Assembly (NCBI RefSeq): GCF_025567625.1
Contig: NZ_JAOQJC010000007.1
Coordinates: 1-64,000 of the forward strand
Source: Paenibacillus sp. J5C2022
Lineage (GTDB): Bacteria > Bacillota > Bacilli > Paenibacillales > Paenibacillaceae
Length of the DNA stretch: 64,000 nt
Direction of reading: 5' to 3'
The position numbers and the translations under genes were made by a program. The notes beneath the pieces are model-generated. The model did not search any database and was not told where the DNA came from. It was given only the letters and a program-made list of their open reading frames with translations. This document shows positions 7,294 through 16,578 of the stretch, piece after piece. Within the stretch, counting starts at the first letter, position 1; the number at the start of each line of letters is the position of its first letter.

Positions 7294-9282
7294 CTATGAC
7301 TCTATTTGTCCGAATGTTTTGAAAATTGGAGGACTGATTGTTCCGAATTCGCCTGACGATACACATACCCACCCTAAGCTTCCACCTGCGGAAGGAGCGG
7401 CATTCCTAATTTCATCGCCAATCAACCATTTTCCAGTGGCAGGCAGGGATGCGAGACTTCTGCCCTCCGACTTTACCGATTGAAATAATTTACTGAAATT
7501 AATTCCGCCTACACTGATTCCCAGACTATCAATAATAAAATATTGTCCGTTAGGGGGAGCTCCTCCTCCAACTTTATTGATATTGAAGGTCACATAATGG
7601 CTATAAGGTGTAACCGGTCCAACCACCAGCAGCTTGAAATCGCTTCCAGTATTCGATACCGGAATAAGCTTCTGAGGTTCTTCAAATCCATAGCCTCCCA
7701 GTCCAAAGGTAAGCTGCAGATCGGCGGACGGGTTTTTGACGATGGCCCAAGCATAAATTTTCTTGTTCAAATACGTCTCAGGGAATGTGAAGTAAACGCT
7801 GCCTCCAAATGCGTCATCCGAAACCTTGGTCACTTTGCAGCTTCTCGTCCCGGTGAAATATTGACCCGCTTCGTTCAAAATCTCCAGCCGGTGGGCTCCG
7901 CTGTAGTACCCGCTTTCCCCAATGAATCCATCCGTCCCGTTCATACCGATAGCCCATTCCTCGAACGTTCCCGAATTCGTGTCCAAAGAGATGTCTCTCG
8001 CCGTAAAATCCTCTATGGCCGGCAACGAAGCCATGTCTTGAAGGATTCCAACACTCCGAATATCCGGCTGCACGCAATTATAAAAGTTTTTATGAGTGAC
8101 GCTCTGCGGGACGTAGAAGCGGGTTCCTTCAAAGGTGACCCTGGCGTTCGATACCACTTCGCAATTAATCAGACCTCCGGTAATTAACGCGTTCTTATTG
8201 AACGTTAATTGGTTATCCGCCGGCGTCGAATGGTGCTCGGCATAAATACCGTTGATACTTACGCCGTCGGCATTGGAGGTGAACGCATCCGGAAGTCTAA
8301 TATGTTCGATATGAAGCCCATGGAAAGAATGGTCGAGGTTTTCAATATACAACCCTTTGCCAATCCATTCCTGCGATCCCTCAATGTGCAGGTTCGTATA
8401 TGTCACATTGTTGGTTTCGTATCCTTCCGCATGCGTGCCAAGCCAACAGGCATAAGTAGAGCTATTGCCACAGTTATAGACATATATGTCGTTCATCGTT
8501 CCCGTCCATGCACCCTTTGCTTCGAATGCTTTCAACAGCTTTTCGAATCGAACATTTGAGATTTTCCATCGATGGGGCGTATAGTTCATATCGATTCCGC
8601 AGGAAAGCGCACTTTCCGCTTGATTGCCCGTTCCGACGATCTTCAGATCGGAGACGGTATTATGGAGAAAAGCGAGCGTCAACGCATAACCATTCAGATC
8701 CGCAATAATTCGAGTGGATTCAATGGAATTCCCTCGCAAACATACATTCGACCACAAAATAATGGTGCTGGTTACCCGATAGGAACCTTCCGGAAGAAAT
8801 ACCGTGCCGCCAGGCGCCGCATGGTAGTTCCCGACAGGTGGTTGCACCGTTTCGACTGCCTTGGTTATGGCCGCCGTATCGTCGGCCAAGCCGTCTCCAA
8901 CAGCGCCGAACCACTTCGCGTTAACCTCGCCATGATAGATGCGTTTGAATCGAGCTCCGTTATTGGAGACAATTACGGTCCCTGTATTATCCGCAGTTGA
9001 GACGTCTGAAGCATCATAATAGAAAGGCCCTTCCTTGCCGCGTTCCTTCAAATAATAAATACAGTCTGCATCCGGTAATTGCAAAGTCATCAACTCGGTG
9101 AGCGTAACGGCAATCCAATCTCCTGCCGTCTGCCATTTGTCTTTTTTCTCTTTGTCATTTTTGGCGTAGGCTATCGATGCACTTCCCGGGATTAAGTTCT
9201 CGGCTACCAAGCCTACACCCGCCACGCCCAATGCAGCCAGCATTTTCCTTCTGCTGATCATTCCATTGTCCTTCATTTCCAT
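7294..9282 (-). CDS. Tat-exported right-handed beta-helix (pectate lyase 3-like) protein
   Basis: A 662-residue exported protein. The N-terminus has a twin-arginine signal (SRRKMLAALGVAGVGLVAE, Arg11-Arg12) with a likely cleavage after AYA at residue 40. WFGAVGDGLADDTAAITKAVE (about residues 123-143) is the entry motif of the Pectate_lyase_3 family, followed by GGTVFLPEGSYRVTSTI and a long run of beta-helix strands rich in N, I and G. The C-terminal 200 residues look like a carbohydrate-binding beta-sandwich. The family includes polysaccharide lyases and hydrolases and phage-type depolymerases, so the exact activity is open. A good ribosome site (GAGGAGG) precedes the ATG. It lies 42 bp downstream of the response regulator in the sugar-import operon, which suggests an extracellular plant polysaccharide as substrate. 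Confidence 0.85.
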   Translation of the reverse strand: MEMKDNGMISRRKMLAALGVAGVGLVAENLIPGSASIAYAKNDKEKKDKWQTAGDWIAVTLTELMTLQLPDADCIYYLKERGKEGPFYYDASDVSTADNTGTVIVSNNGARFKRIYHGEVNAKWFGAVGDGLADDTAAITKAVETVQPPVGNYHAAPGGTVFLPEGSYRVTSTIILWSNVCLRGNSIESTRIIADLNGYALTLAFLHNTVSDLKIVGTGNQAESALSCGIDMNYTPHRWKISNVRFEKLLKAFEAKGAWTGTMNDIYVYNCGNSSTYACWLGTHAEGYETNNVTYTNLHIEGSQEWIGKGLYIENLDHSFHGLHIEHIRLPDAFTSNADGVSINGIYAEHHSTPADNQLTFNKNALITGGLINCEVVSNARVTFEGTRFYVPQSVTHKNFYNCVQPDIRSVGILQDMASLPAIEDFTARDISLDTNSGTFEEWAIGMNGTDGFIGESGYYSGAHRLEILNEAGQYFTGTRSCKVTKVSDDAFGGSVYFTFPETYLNKKIYAWAIVKNPSADLQLTFGLGGYGFEEPQKLIPVSNTGSDFKLLVVGPVTPYSHYVTFNINKVGGGAPPNGQYFIIDSLGISVGGINFSKLFQSVKSEGRSLASLPATGKWLIGDEIRNAAPSAGGSLGWVCVSSGEFGTISPPIFKTFGQIES

Positions 9283-9324
9283 TTTCGAATCCTCCTCGCT
9301 TTCTATGCTTGCATGTTATTTCGT

Positions 9325-10944
9325 CTAGATCACGGTCATTAATCGCTCCCGATACTGGGTCGGCGTAATGCCATATTGATCTTTGAACACTTTAATAAAA
9401 TAGCGATAATTGTAATAGCCGACTTCCTCTCCGATGGAAGCTATCGTTCGATCAGAGCTCTCCAGAAGCTCCAAGGCGCGCTGCATTCTCAAACTGACCA
9501 GGAAATCAATAAAGTTTTGGCCTTTCTCTTGTTTAAACAGCTTGCTGAAGCGATGATAGCCCACATCGACATAATCGGCTACCTCCTGCAAAGAGAGATC
9601 CCCGGTCATGTGCAGCTTCATATATTCAACGGCTCGATCCATACGGCTGACACGACGTTGCTCATGGAAACGGTCATAGATGGATTGCACGTATTTCAGA
9701 GCATCGTCTTTAAATTGCGAAAATTCATCCGTCATGCTCAATCTTTCCAGAAATTCAATAAACGACAGTTCCGGTGTCGATACGGAACGAAAGTCTCGCA
9801 GCGACTTGGTCAAGTTCGCGAGACATTCGCACGCAATCTGCTTGATTAATGCAACCTCGCCCAGCTTCGCCAATGCATTCAGATATTGCGATAAGCAAGC
9901 TATGCCTTGCTCGAATCGGTGTTCCTTAAAGGCTTGGAGCATCTGATGCTCCATTTCGTACGGAACATCGCTAAGCGATGCTCTCGACTCCGCCGCCTCT
10001 TCGGAATAAAGATGAACTTGCCCATAACCCGATATAAATTTCCGTTCCAGCGCCCGGGTCGCTTGTTCATAACAAGAAGGCAAGCGCTCCGGTTGACTTG
10101 TTGCCCGACTGCAGCCAACAGAGACGGAAACCTTGAACAACTTGAGATGTTTATGCAAACTCTCTATTAATTGCTCCCCGATCCTTAGGGCGTATTGCTC
10201 CCAGTCCCCTTGTGACTGATCGTAAGGCATAATAAATACAAATTGACCCCTGTCCGAGTGAGTGGACCCGATACTTCCGTAGGGATTCATCACTTCCCCA
10301 AAAATATTCGAGATAATGAACGTACATAAATCCCTGTCCTCTTGATTGTACCTGAACCTGAATTTATGGTATTCATCCAACTCTACGACAAGAATCCAAT
10401 ACTCGGGATGATGAAATTGAATGCCGAATTGCTGCATTTTGAGGTGAAAGGCCGAGACCTTCTCCTTGTCTCGCAGCCACCTGAACAATACATTCGTTTT
10501 TTCAAGCTCAGTCTTTTCCTTCTGCAGCCATACGGCCTGCTGCATCTTTGTTGTCTGCAGGTATTTATCGTCCAACCGGATCTTAACTCTTTCGGCAACC
10601 TGTTCCAAACGCTCTTTGGATATCGGTTTGGTCAAATAGTCCCGAACCTCGAATCGAATGGCCTGTTGCGCATATTCGAAGTCGCCGAACCCGCTAAGGA
10701 TGACAATTTCCGCCTGAGGATATAAGGATCGGATCTCCCCCGCCAATTGAAGACCGTCCATCAGCGGCATGCGTATATCCGTAATGACCGCATCTACTCC
10801 CCCCATTTCAGACAGCATAGCCAATGCTTGCACACCATTTTCGGCGGATACGACTTCATGAAAACCCAGCTGTTCCCAATCCAGTTTTTTCAGCAACCAT
10901 CTCCGGGAAGCATATTCGTCTTCCACAACAAGCAGCCGATACAT
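9325..10944 (-). CDS. YesN-like response regulator (receiver plus AraC domain)
   Basis: A cytoplasmic two-component regulator of 539 residues. The N-terminal receiver domain (YRLLVVEDE...) has the phosphoacceptor Asp56 in VITDIRMP and the conserved Lys in DYLTKPIS near residue 104. A middle region of about 280 residues follows, then a C-terminal AraC DNA-binding domain (LSLQEVADYVDVGYHRFSKLFKQ and IASIGEEVGYYNYRYFIKVF). This layout is that of YesN-type regulators, which are phosphorylated by YesM-type kinases. The likely partner is the kinase at 16579-18372, divergently transcribed on the far side of the transporter genes. AAGGAGGAGG precedes the ATG. It sits between the DUF4091 gene and the beta-helix gene in the same direction. 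Confidence 0.93.
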   Translation of the reverse strand: MYRLLVVEDEYASRRWLLKKLDWEQLGFHEVVSAENGVQALAMLSEMGGVDAVITDIRMPLMDGLQLAGEIRSLYPQAEIVILSGFGDFEYAQQAIRFEVRDYLTKPISKERLEQVAERVKIRLDDKYLQTTKMQQAVWLQKEKTELEKTNVLFRWLRDKEKVSAFHLKMQQFGIQFHHPEYWILVVELDEYHKFRFRYNQEDRDLCTFIISNIFGEVMNPYGSIGSTHSDRGQFVFIMPYDQSQGDWEQYALRIGEQLIESLHKHLKLFKVSVSVGCSRATSQPERLPSCYEQATRALERKFISGYGQVHLYSEEAAESRASLSDVPYEMEHQMLQAFKEHRFEQGIACLSQYLNALAKLGEVALIKQIACECLANLTKSLRDFRSVSTPELSFIEFLERLSMTDEFSQFKDDALKYVQSIYDRFHEQRRVSRMDRAVEYMKLHMTGDLSLQEVADYVDVGYHRFSKLFKQEKGQNFIDFLVSLRMQRALELLESSDRTIASIGEEVGYYNYRYFIKVFKDQYGITPTQYRERLMTVI

Positions 10945-10977
10945 GTTGCATCCTCCTCCTTCATTGGACTGGATACG

Positions 10978-12654
10978 CTAATCTGCAAGCCTCCTCTTCT
11001 CCTTGCATGCCACTATTTTTTTAATCAAATATTCTCTTTTGCTCAGTATCCATGATGGATGATGCGGATATTGATGGAATGCGAGAGGTGTTGATAGTCC
11101 TTCTTCCAACCAAATCAACGTCTGTTCCCGTCCCGCTAATTGTTCCAGCAGCTGAAGCATTCTCATATCCTGAATGCCCTCGTGAAATACCCGCAAGCGC
11201 AGCGACTCGATTGGGCCGGACTCTCCTGGGTACACGACATAAGCGTCCCCGGCAGGATAAGCATAATCGCCGTCCATTACCCTGTAAGGGTCGATGGTAC
11301 GCTTGGATAAGTGGGAATTCCAGAAATTGTATCCCCAATGCAGGAAACCGGCAATACGGAACTTATAGAGCTGCATGCCGATGATCCTGTTGCGGTAGGA
11401 AGGCATATTCAGAAACCGATTCGACACACCGCCTTTGTATTGTCCGGAACAATAATACGTCCACAGATCCGGAACCTCATTCTGGATAAACGGCTCGATA
11501 TGATCATTTGAAGGAATGGGCTTCTCCACGAGTCCTTTCTCGTAGAATGAGTAATCCGACAATGCGTCTATAATGGAGAACTCGCCCATATGCTTCTGAA
11601 TCAAGCGGCTGGCCTTCTCGTAGATTTCAAGATCGGCAGGACCGGGTTCATCGGAAATATGGAAATAAACGCGCGACTCCAACTGATGCTGCAAAATGAA
11701 TGCTCTTAGTTCCGGCAGAAACATCTCCAGAAAATGTTGATACTCCTGTCCTGTCGAGGAATGCTCCCACCCGAATAGCTGCTTCTGTTCTCCGTTCACT
11801 TGTCCCATAATTTTCGGAGCAGACTTCGCTCCCCACTGTGTAAATAAGTGAGAAAATTCGAAATATTCGACGCCGCAGTCCTCACACAGCCTGATCCATT
11901 GTTCTAATCGATCGAAGTCAAAGCGGTAGCCATCGCCCTGCTGCTCTACGCCAACAAGTTGAACCGTCTGTCGTTCTCCCCCTATGAAGGTATCCAGAGG
12001 AGGGGTGAACAAGGGCGTCAGAATCATGTTAATTCCGTTTCTGACGGCTGTGCGAACATATTTCCGAATCCATTGCCAGTGTTCGCTGGAAAACACCTCA
12101 ACTCCGTAGTAGGCAGCCAGACAATCGCTATGAAACCACTCTGTGCGTATCAAGGTTTGCTTGGGCAATTCGATGCCCACGACAACCAAATCGAAGCTTT
12201 GTCGCCCCAACAGCTCCCCTTCATCGGTCTCGAATGCAATTTCAATGCTATGGGTGCCCGGCTCGATGTCATCCGTCACATCAACTTCGATCCAAATCGA
12301 CCTCCATTGTCCCGGCAAGCCGGTAAGCCGAAATCCTTCGATCGGATACAAGGGGTCCGGGTATAAGCCTGGCGTCACGCGCAGCACGTCATCGTCATGA
12401 TCATGATAGGTCGGCATTTCTACCGGAACGACTCCGACGGATCGTATTTGAACGTGACGCTGAATATCGGAATGCATCCGAATCTGCATCGGTCGGAGCA
12501 ATTTCCCCTCGCACCGATAGGCGATTTGGTAGGAATAGATTTCATTCCACAACGCAGTTGCGCCTTGCAACACAGGGTCCTGAATCTCCTCATCCGGGAA
12601 CACCTTCGCCAGCGAGCTTAAAGAAACGGTCTCGAATGTTATCTCTTGCGTCAT
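10978..12654 (-). CDS. DUF4091 domain protein, glycoside hydrolase-like
   Basis: A 558-residue protein without a signal peptide. The N-terminal 160 residues are a beta-sandwich (IEVDVTDDIEPGTHSIEIAF). A catalytic-barrel-like region follows (SEHWQWIRKYVRTAVRNGINMILTPLF; FHISDEPG near residues 330-340). The C-terminal DUF4091 block (LWTYYCSGQYKGGVSNRFLNMPSYRNRIIGMQL, IAGFLHWGYNFW) relates it to the GH123-like clan. DUF4091 proteins are mostly uncharacterised; the Asp-Glu pair in HISDEPG is the plausible catalytic acid by analogy with GH123. An earlier ATG exists 15 codons upstream, but AAGGAGA before 12654 supports the later start. As it is cytoplasmic and co-directional with the importer, it probably cleaves an imported oligosaccharide. 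Confidence 0.82.
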   Translation of the reverse strand: MTQEITFETVSLSSLAKVFPDEEIQDPVLQGATALWNEIYSYQIAYRCEGKLLRPMQIRMHSDIQRHVQIRSVGVVPVEMPTYHDHDDDVLRVTPGLYPDPLYPIEGFRLTGLPGQWRSIWIEVDVTDDIEPGTHSIEIAFETDEGELLGRQSFDLVVVGIELPKQTLIRTEWFHSDCLAAYYGVEVFSSEHWQWIRKYVRTAVRNGINMILTPLFTPPLDTFIGGERQTVQLVGVEQQGDGYRFDFDRLEQWIRLCEDCGVEYFEFSHLFTQWGAKSAPKIMGQVNGEQKQLFGWEHSSTGQEYQHFLEMFLPELRAFILQHQLESRVYFHISDEPGPADLEIYEKASRLIQKHMGEFSIIDALSDYSFYEKGLVEKPIPSNDHIEPFIQNEVPDLWTYYCSGQYKGGVSNRFLNMPSYRNRIIGMQLYKFRIAGFLHWGYNFWNSHLSKRTIDPYRVMDGDYAYPAGDAYVVYPGESGPIESLRLRVFHEGIQDMRMLQLLEQLAGREQTLIWLEEGLSTPLAFHQYPHHPSWILSKREYLIKKIVACKEKRRLAD

Positions 12655-12729
12655 TAAGCGATCTTCTCCTTGGAAGCAAGATAGCCGAGCCCAAGGCAAC
12701 CGGCTATCGTCTTCATTCTGAATGCTGGA

Positions 12730-14427
12730 TCAATTCGGGTCAAGATATTCGATGAACGGGGTGCTCTTATGCTGCTCGGCCATCATCTCTTCAAGCTTAT
12801 GAATTCCGGCCTTCTCCATTTGATTTCTGCCCGTTTCGATCAGCTTCTTCGCCTCTTCTTCCGACTTGGCGTAATAAGCCTGCTGCGTAAGCTCGGCCAG
12901 ACCGTCGGCAACCGGTTTAATCGATTGCCATAAGTCCGTCGATATCGCATAAAGCTGCGGATCGGAGCCATTCGCAATCTCTATGCCCTTCTGACGCAGC
13001 AGTTTTTTGTATTGCTGCGCGATGGCGTTTTTGGGATCCGCTTCATGGCCGAATGCTCCGCCGCCAAGCGACACCTGTCGATCGGGACCGGACAAGGTTG
13101 CATACCCCGCCGCTATCCCTTCATTCAACAGTGCCTTCGGATCAGCTTTCATCTTCTCTACCCACTCTGCCTTCGCCGAAGGCTTGCCGTCTATGTTGTC
13201 ATAATGTACGCCCTCGACTCCATAGTGCGTAAGAACATACCCTTCGTCCGAGGATAGGAAATCAATGACTCGAGCAGCGGCTTCCGGATCTTTGGACGTA
13301 TTCGGAATCAAATTAATATTATGGCCTTGCGCCCGGAAGACGGTCGTATAAGGATCGCCTTTACTATTGTTCATCGGCCCCAGCGGGATGAATTCTCCAC
13401 TTGGATTATCTCTCACATATCCACTGGTCGCTTCATAGACGTAATAGAAGTGGCCGGGAAGAACCGCATAACGGCCCTGAGCGATCTTCTCGTTGGCAAT
13501 CGCTTCCGACTGCAAGAAAGCTTCGGGATCGAGCAGGCCTTCACTAATCAGCTTCCGAGTGAAGAGAATCGCCTCTTCATTGGCCTGAGTCATGAAATTA
13601 TGCTGCACCGTACCGTCTTCGTTAAATTGCCACCCTGCGTTGTTGTAGAACATTTTGGACAATAGACCGAGCGGCCAGCCTCCATGGAACGCGCCCATAG
13701 GGAAAATCTCCTTGCCGTTCTCCTCTAGCTTGGCTTCTTTAATTTTGTTCAAAAATTGATATAGATCATCTTTCGTTCGAACGCTTTGGGGGTCGACGCC
13801 CAGCTTCTCGGCAATGTCTTTCCTTACATAAAATCCGTATAGCCAATCATAACCATCTTCGCTTGTAGCCGGCATGCCCGTATACAGCATGTACGATTTC
13901 CCGCCGAAATTGTCCGGGTCCAAGTATCGATTGTACATATCGAGCGGCACAGCTTCTTTTTGAACGCTCTTCGCCAAGTTGGGGTACCGTTTCATGTAAT
14001 CGGACAAATCCAGAAACATGTCGCCTTTAACGCCTTTAAGAATAGTTTCCATCTCCGCTCCGCCCATCCAGGCCGGTCCGGCATAAATGTCGGGAAAATC
14101 TTGAATCGCGAACATGGCATTCAGCTTCTCGACTTCCGACATCTTTACTTCGATGATCTCCAGCGTAACGCCGGTTTTTTCCCGAATGACTTTGGCTACC
14201 GGATTGTTGATTTGATCCGCCGGAGCCGTAGACGCTCCGTTCCAGTTGGTCAACAGCTTTAACGTTACTTCTTTAAACTTCTCCGGTTCGTTTCCTTCCG
14301 CATTTCCCTCATTCGGACGAACGTCCTCCGCCTTCCCTTCGTTCGTATTCCCGGAGGTACAACCACCTAGAATCGTGATGATGACATACAAACAAAGAAA
14401 TGTAACAAGCAATGTCTTTCTGCGCAT
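12730..14427 (-). CDS. Sugar ABC transporter solute-binding lipoprotein (LplA-like)
   Basis: An extracellular binding protein of 565 residues with a lipoprotein signal (LCLYVIITILGGC, Cys23) and an acidic, Asn/Glu-rich linker up to about residue 50. The mature protein shows the long type of CUT1 binding domain: LKLLTNWNGAS, then FPDIYAGPAWMGG, and VDPQSVRTKDDLYQFLNKIKEAKL. It would capture oligosaccharides and deliver them to the permeases encoded just upstream (14517-15404 and 15434-16396). GGGAGGG precedes the ATG. No ATPase gene is present, so the complex must borrow an MsmX-type shared ATPase, which is common in these Firmicute systems. Substrate unknown. Confidence 0.92.
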   Translation of the reverse strand: MRRKTLLVTFLCLYVIITILGGCTSGNTNEGKAEDVRPNEGNAEGNEPEKFKEVTLKLLTNWNGASTAPADQINNPVAKVIREKTGVTLEIIEVKMSEVEKLNAMFAIQDFPDIYAGPAWMGGAEMETILKGVKGDMFLDLSDYMKRYPNLAKSVQKEAVPLDMYNRYLDPDNFGGKSYMLYTGMPATSEDGYDWLYGFYVRKDIAEKLGVDPQSVRTKDDLYQFLNKIKEAKLEENGKEIFPMGAFHGGWPLGLLSKMFYNNAGWQFNEDGTVQHNFMTQANEEAILFTRKLISEGLLDPEAFLQSEAIANEKIAQGRYAVLPGHFYYVYEATSGYVRDNPSGEFIPLGPMNNSKGDPYTTVFRAQGHNINLIPNTSKDPEAAARVIDFLSSDEGYVLTHYGVEGVHYDNIDGKPSAKAEWVEKMKADPKALLNEGIAAGYATLSGPDRQVSLGGGAFGHEADPKNAIAQQYKKLLRQKGIEIANGSDPQLYAISTDLWQSIKPVADGLAELTQQAYYAKSEEEAKKLIETGRNQMEKAGIHKLEEMMAEQHKSTPFIEYLDPN

Positions 14428-14516
14428 GTGCGAACCCTCCCCTGTTTCTTGAATGCTATTTTTACAACTTGTATAATAAATCGGGCCTGTTTCGGCTCGA
14501 AATATTAAGATGCTCG

Positions 14517-15404
14517 CTACCCTTTAACGGAACCTAACAGAGCGCCCTTGACGAAGTGCTTCTGGAAGAAAGGATAGATCAATAGAATAGGAACGGTCGA
14601 TACAACCAACACGGCCATTTTGAGAGACTCCGCCGTCACTTTCGCAGACCCCATATTATATTGAGAGGTTGCGGCCCCTTTCTCAATTGACTTGGCCGCG
14701 TTCATCAACGCATCCGATTGCGTAAGCAGATCCTGCAGCAGCGTTTGAACCGGCATTAAGTCTTTATCGGTAACGAAATACCTCCCGGTAAACCAATCAT
14801 TCCAATGTCCTACTCCGATAAAGATGGATATGACAGCCAATACGGGCATGGAGAGCGGCAGAATAATGGATACGAATATTCTTAAATCTCCGCAGCCGTC
14901 AATTTTGGCGGATTCCTCCAGCTCAGGCGGCAGCTGCTGCAAAAATGTGCGAATAATGATGATGTGAAAGAAACTATATAACGATGGCACGATGTACACC
15001 CAAAATGTATTCAGCAGATGCAAATCCCGAAGAAGAATGAAGAAGGGAATAAGCCCCCCGCCGAACAAGGTCGGAATGAAGATGAAAAACGTAATGAAGT
15101 TTTTTCCCGGAAGCGTTTTTTTGGCCAGCGCATAGCCGAATAACATGTTAAGCACAACATGCAGCAAAGTGCCCAGAACGGTTCGATAAATGGTTATCTG
15201 GTAAGCATTGATAATAGTAGAATCTTTAAACAGCTCTACGTAATTTTTTATCGTAAACTCTCGCGGCCAGAAATATAATCCGCCCTTCATCGCATCCATC
15301 CCATCATTCAATGAATAGACGATGACGTATAGAAAGGGATAGAGCGTAAAAAATGCAAACAAACTGAGCAGCGAATAGTTGATAACAGGAAACATATAAC
15401 GCAT
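14517..15404 (-). CDS. Carbohydrate ABC transporter permease (LplC/YtcP-like)
   Basis: An inner-membrane permease of about 295 residues with six predicted helices. The EAA loop, which contacts the ATPase, is ELEESAKIDGCGDLRIFVSIILPLSMPVLA (about residues 177-206, key residues E-A-KIDG-G). The C-terminus PFFQKHFVKGALLGSVKG is typical of the MalG-type half. An in-frame TTG six codons upstream is possible, but AGGAGAG lies about six bases before the ATG at 15404. The gene follows the other permease closely and precedes the binding protein. Together they form a CUT1 importer. Confidence 0.93.
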   Translation of the reverse strand: MRYMFPVINYSLLSLFAFFTLYPFLYVIVYSLNDGMDAMKGGLYFWPREFTIKNYVELFKDSTIINAYQITIYRTVLGTLLHVVLNMLFGYALAKKTLPGKNFITFFIFIPTLFGGGLIPFFILLRDLHLLNTFWVYIVPSLYSFFHIIIIRTFLQQLPPELEESAKIDGCGDLRIFVSIILPLSMPVLAVISIFIGVGHWNDWFTGRYFVTDKDLMPVQTLLQDLLTQSDALMNAAKSIEKGAATSQYNMGSAKVTAESLKMAVLVVSTVPILLIYPFFQKHFVKGALLGSVKG

Positions 15405-15433
15405 CAATCTCTCTCCTATCAATCAAACAAAAT

Positions 15434-16396
15434 TTAAAACAAATGAGTACTGCTGACTTTTTTGGCTATTTTGTTCGCCGTCAGGATAAAGATCAGAGCA
15501 ATGACGCTTTGGAAAAAGCCGATTGCCGTTGCATAGCTCATTTCTCCCCCTTTAATTCCCGCATTGATGACATAGGTATCCAACACGTTGCCAATTGAAG
15601 CAGTAGCCGGGTTGTTGAAGAGCAGCAATTGCTCATAACCCGCGCTCATTAATGAACCCGTTCCGAGTATAAACAGAAGAATAAATACATCCCTTATTCC
15701 CGGCAATGTGATATGCCACATCTGCTTGAATCTCCCGGCTCCATCGATTTTGGCCGCATCATACAATTGCTGATCGATGCCGGAAATAGCCGCAAGATAA
15801 ATAATCGAATTCCAACCGACGTCCTTCCATACGAATGAAACAATGATTAACGGATAGAACCAATCGATTTCCCCAAAGAAAAAGATCTTCTCCCCTCCGA
15901 ACGATTCGATCATATCGTTGACCGGACCGCCGCTAGGCGAAAGCAGACGATTCAATAACGTATAGACAACTACCCAGGATATAAAATGAGGGATGTAAGA
16001 AATCGTTTGGATCGGCCTCTTGAACCACGATTTACTGACTTCGTTCAACATTAACGCAAGAATGATTGGCGCTGGAAAGCCTATCAACAGCTTCAGCAAA
16101 CTGATGACGACCGTGTTCTTAATTAAATCCGATGCCTGATAGTAATGAAAGAACTGTTCGAAATACTTTAGTCCTACCCACGGGCTGCCCAATATTCCCT
16201 TAGTGAAGCTGTATTCTTTAAAGGCCAACGTAACGCCATACAACGGAATATAAGAAAAGATAAAGAACCACGCCAGTCCCGGCAAAAGAAATAAATAAAA
16301 CATCCGATGTGACCAGACCGATTTTATCCGCTCACGAACCCATCTCGAACTCCTATCGGTTACAGGCAGATTGTTTCTCGCACTCATCAGTTTCAT
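15434..16396 (-). CDS. Carbohydrate ABC transporter permease (LplB-like)
   Basis: A 320-residue inner-membrane permease, the MalF-type partner of the next gene. The segment LPGLAWFFIFSYIPLYGVTLAFKEY near the N-terminus and the EAA loop IDQQLYDAAKIDGAGRFKQMWHITLPGI (about residues 205-232) are diagnostic of the LplB group, whose members begin the operon and carry six helices. AAGGAG sits well placed before the ATG. This is the first gene of the minus-strand transport operon, and its promoter must lie in 16397-16578, shared with the divergent kinase. A TGCTATACT extended -10-like element is visible on the minus strand near 16435, without a clear -35. Confidence 0.93.
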   Translation of the reverse strand: MKLMSARNNLPVTDRSSRWVRERIKSVWSHRMFYLFLLPGLAWFFIFSYIPLYGVTLAFKEYSFTKGILGSPWVGLKYFEQFFHYYQASDLIKNTVVISLLKLLIGFPAPIILALMLNEVSKSWFKRPIQTISYIPHFISWVVVYTLLNRLLSPSGGPVNDMIESFGGEKIFFFGEIDWFYPLIIVSFVWKDVGWNSIIYLAAISGIDQQLYDAAKIDGAGRFKQMWHITLPGIRDVFILLFILGTGSLMSAGYEQLLLFNNPATASIGNVLDTYVINAGIKGGEMSYATAIGFFQSVIALIFILTANKIAKKVSSTHLF

Positions 16397-16578
16397 GCAA
16401 TAGTCTCCTTGTGTCTTTCAGTTCTTAATCAAAGTATAGCAAGGCCATTTGCATGAAATAAGTCAAAATAATTGTCCCTTCGTATCTTCTTTTTGCCCTA
16501 TATTGCGGATTCAAGCTACTCATGTACAATGTTTATAAGCCCATTCAGCCGATGATTGTTGTGATAAGGGGGAGCAAC

